DNA from: CAVXTF01 sp963701375
GTDB taxonomy: Bacteria > Actinomycetota > Acidimicrobiia > Acidimicrobiales > CAVXTF01
Length of the DNA stretch: 64,000 bases
Assembly: GCA_963701375.1 (NCBI GenBank)
Contig: CAVOZT010000004.1
Location: 1,674,001 to 1,738,000 of the forward strand
Direction of reading: 5' to 3'
Shown: positions 63,487-64,000 of the stretch, piece after piece
How positions within the stretch are numbered: position 1 is the first letter of the stretch
How the letters are laid out: each line of letters begins with the position of its first letter
Notes under the pieces: generated by a model
The model's input: only the letters and a program-made list of their open reading frames with translations
Databases searched by the model: none
What the model was told of the DNA's origin: nothing
Made by a program: the position numbers and the translations under genes

Positions 63487-64000
63487 TTACGGAGCAAGCA
63501 GCCCGACTGCGGCCGCCGCACGACGCCATGTAGGACCTGCAATCGATTTCGCCTTGGCTGCGCCGTCTCTGAGCACCGAGCGAACTTGAGCGGGGTCCCG
63601 CACAAGTTCGGCGCGGCGCTCCTGGATCGGTCGGAGCATCTCAATCAATGCGGATGCGGTATCTTTCTTGAGGGAGCCGTAATCGGGATACCCCAAAGCC
63701 AGCTGCGCGGGGTCCCCACCAGTTGCAGCGGCGAGAAGTTCGAGCAGGTTGGACACGCCGGGCTTGGTCGCAGGGTCGTATCGGACATCTGAGCTCGTGT
63801 CTGTGACCGCCCTCCGCACCTTGCGCTCTACGACCTCGGGTGGGTCGTCCAACAGGATGGTGCCGAGTGGAGACGACTCCGACTTGGACATCTTCTTCGT
63901 CGGCTCCTGCAGGTCCATGACTCGTGCTCCTACCTTCGGCACCATTGCCTCCGGGACCACGAAGGTTTTGCCGTAGCGGTTGTTGAACCGGACCGCGACG
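63487..64000 (-). CDS. trpS: Tryptophanyl-tRNA synthetase, C-terminal part
   Basis: The gene begins beyond the window. The visible part (about 170 residues) opens with RFNNRYGKTFVVPEAMVPKVGARVMDLQEP and the class I signature KMSKS, followed by GTILLDDPPEVVERKVRRAVTD and PGVSNLLELLAAATG, the anticodon-recognition part of TrpRS. It charges tRNA-Trp. The stop is at 63487. Confidence 0.92.
   Translation of the reverse strand, partial: VAVRFNNRYGKTFVVPEAMVPKVGARVMDLQEPTKKMSKSESSPLGTILLDDPPEVVERKVRRAVTDTSSDVRYDPATKPGVSNLLELLAAATGGDPAQLALGYPDYGSLKKDTASALIEMLRPIQERRAELVRDPAQVRSVLRDGAAKAKSIAGPTWRRAAAAVGLLAP

Noticed and set aside
1..64000. CRISPR arrays, tRNA and rRNA genes
   Set aside because: I saw no regularly spaced repeats, no tRNA T-loop pattern with a cloverleaf, and no rRNA-like conserved stretches.

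Overview
The window is high-GC DNA with dense coding, many GTG/TTG starts and many 4-base stop/start overlaps (ATGA, GTGA, TTGA). The order HAD phosphatase - small protein - tlyA - nadK - recN - pyrG - NUDIX - xerD (43.6-51.6 kb) matches the block that is conserved around tlyA/recN/xerD in Actinomycetota such as Mycobacterium. Together with the many Rieske, CaiB, PF04909 amidohydrolase and SCP2-thiolase genes, this suggests an actinomycete, plausibly of the Acidimicrobiia. The lineage is inferred from gene content only.

Layout. 0-14 kb: a cut GGDEF gene, then a catabolic region with a Rieske oxygenase, acyl-CoA synthetase, PhyH dioxygenase, zinc alcohol dehydrogenase, secreted lipase, Baeyer-Villiger-type monooxygenase, VOC protein, SDR, amidohydrolase, class II aldolase and a DHA2 transporter fused to a MarR-like domain. 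14-21 kb: a membrane GGDEF-EAL protein, a zinc-ribbon membrane protein, a lipoprotein, a Gfo/Idh/MocA oxidoreductase and an NCS1 nucleobase permease. 21-29 kb: a tightly overlapping minus-strand operon (double CaiB CoA-transferase, thiolase-like protein, DUF35 protein, two phosphoribosyltransferases). It is divergent from a second amidohydrolase and a ligand-binding protein that has no signal peptide. 29-33 kb: a SnoaL-like protein and two MFS transporters. 33-41 kb: an accessory, more A/T-rich stretch with a broken methyltransferase, three sulfotransferases, a DUF6473-like protein, a GH5 glycosidase and another CaiB. 41-52.7 kb: YihY, a LigD-type polymerase, an FMN reductase and the conserved core block, ending in a DksA/TraR zinc-finger protein and an M50 protease.

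52.9-58.8 kb is a nested mobile element. An IS21-family insertion sequence (5-bp target duplication CTAAC) has its istB gene split by a 3.4-kb element carrying three tyrosine recombinases and 105-bp terminal inverted repeats, i.e. a recombinase-in-trio (RIT) element. Removing 53247-56662 restores istB in frame exactly. 59-63 kb holds surface-glycan-type genes (a glycosyltransferase/NodB deacetylase fusion, an SGNH-like protein, a methyltransferase), and the window ends inside trpS.

At least eight otherwise well-conserved genes carry single frame changes (DHA2-MarR, GGDEF-EAL, double CaiB, a sulfotransferase, ligD-type polymerase, FMN reductase, recN, ritB). Some lie in short G or C runs and one is in the housekeeping gene recN, so residual sequencing indels are a likely cause. 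The methyltransferase at 33 kb has several lesions, including an in-frame stop, and looks truly decayed. I saw no rRNA, tRNA or CRISPR array.
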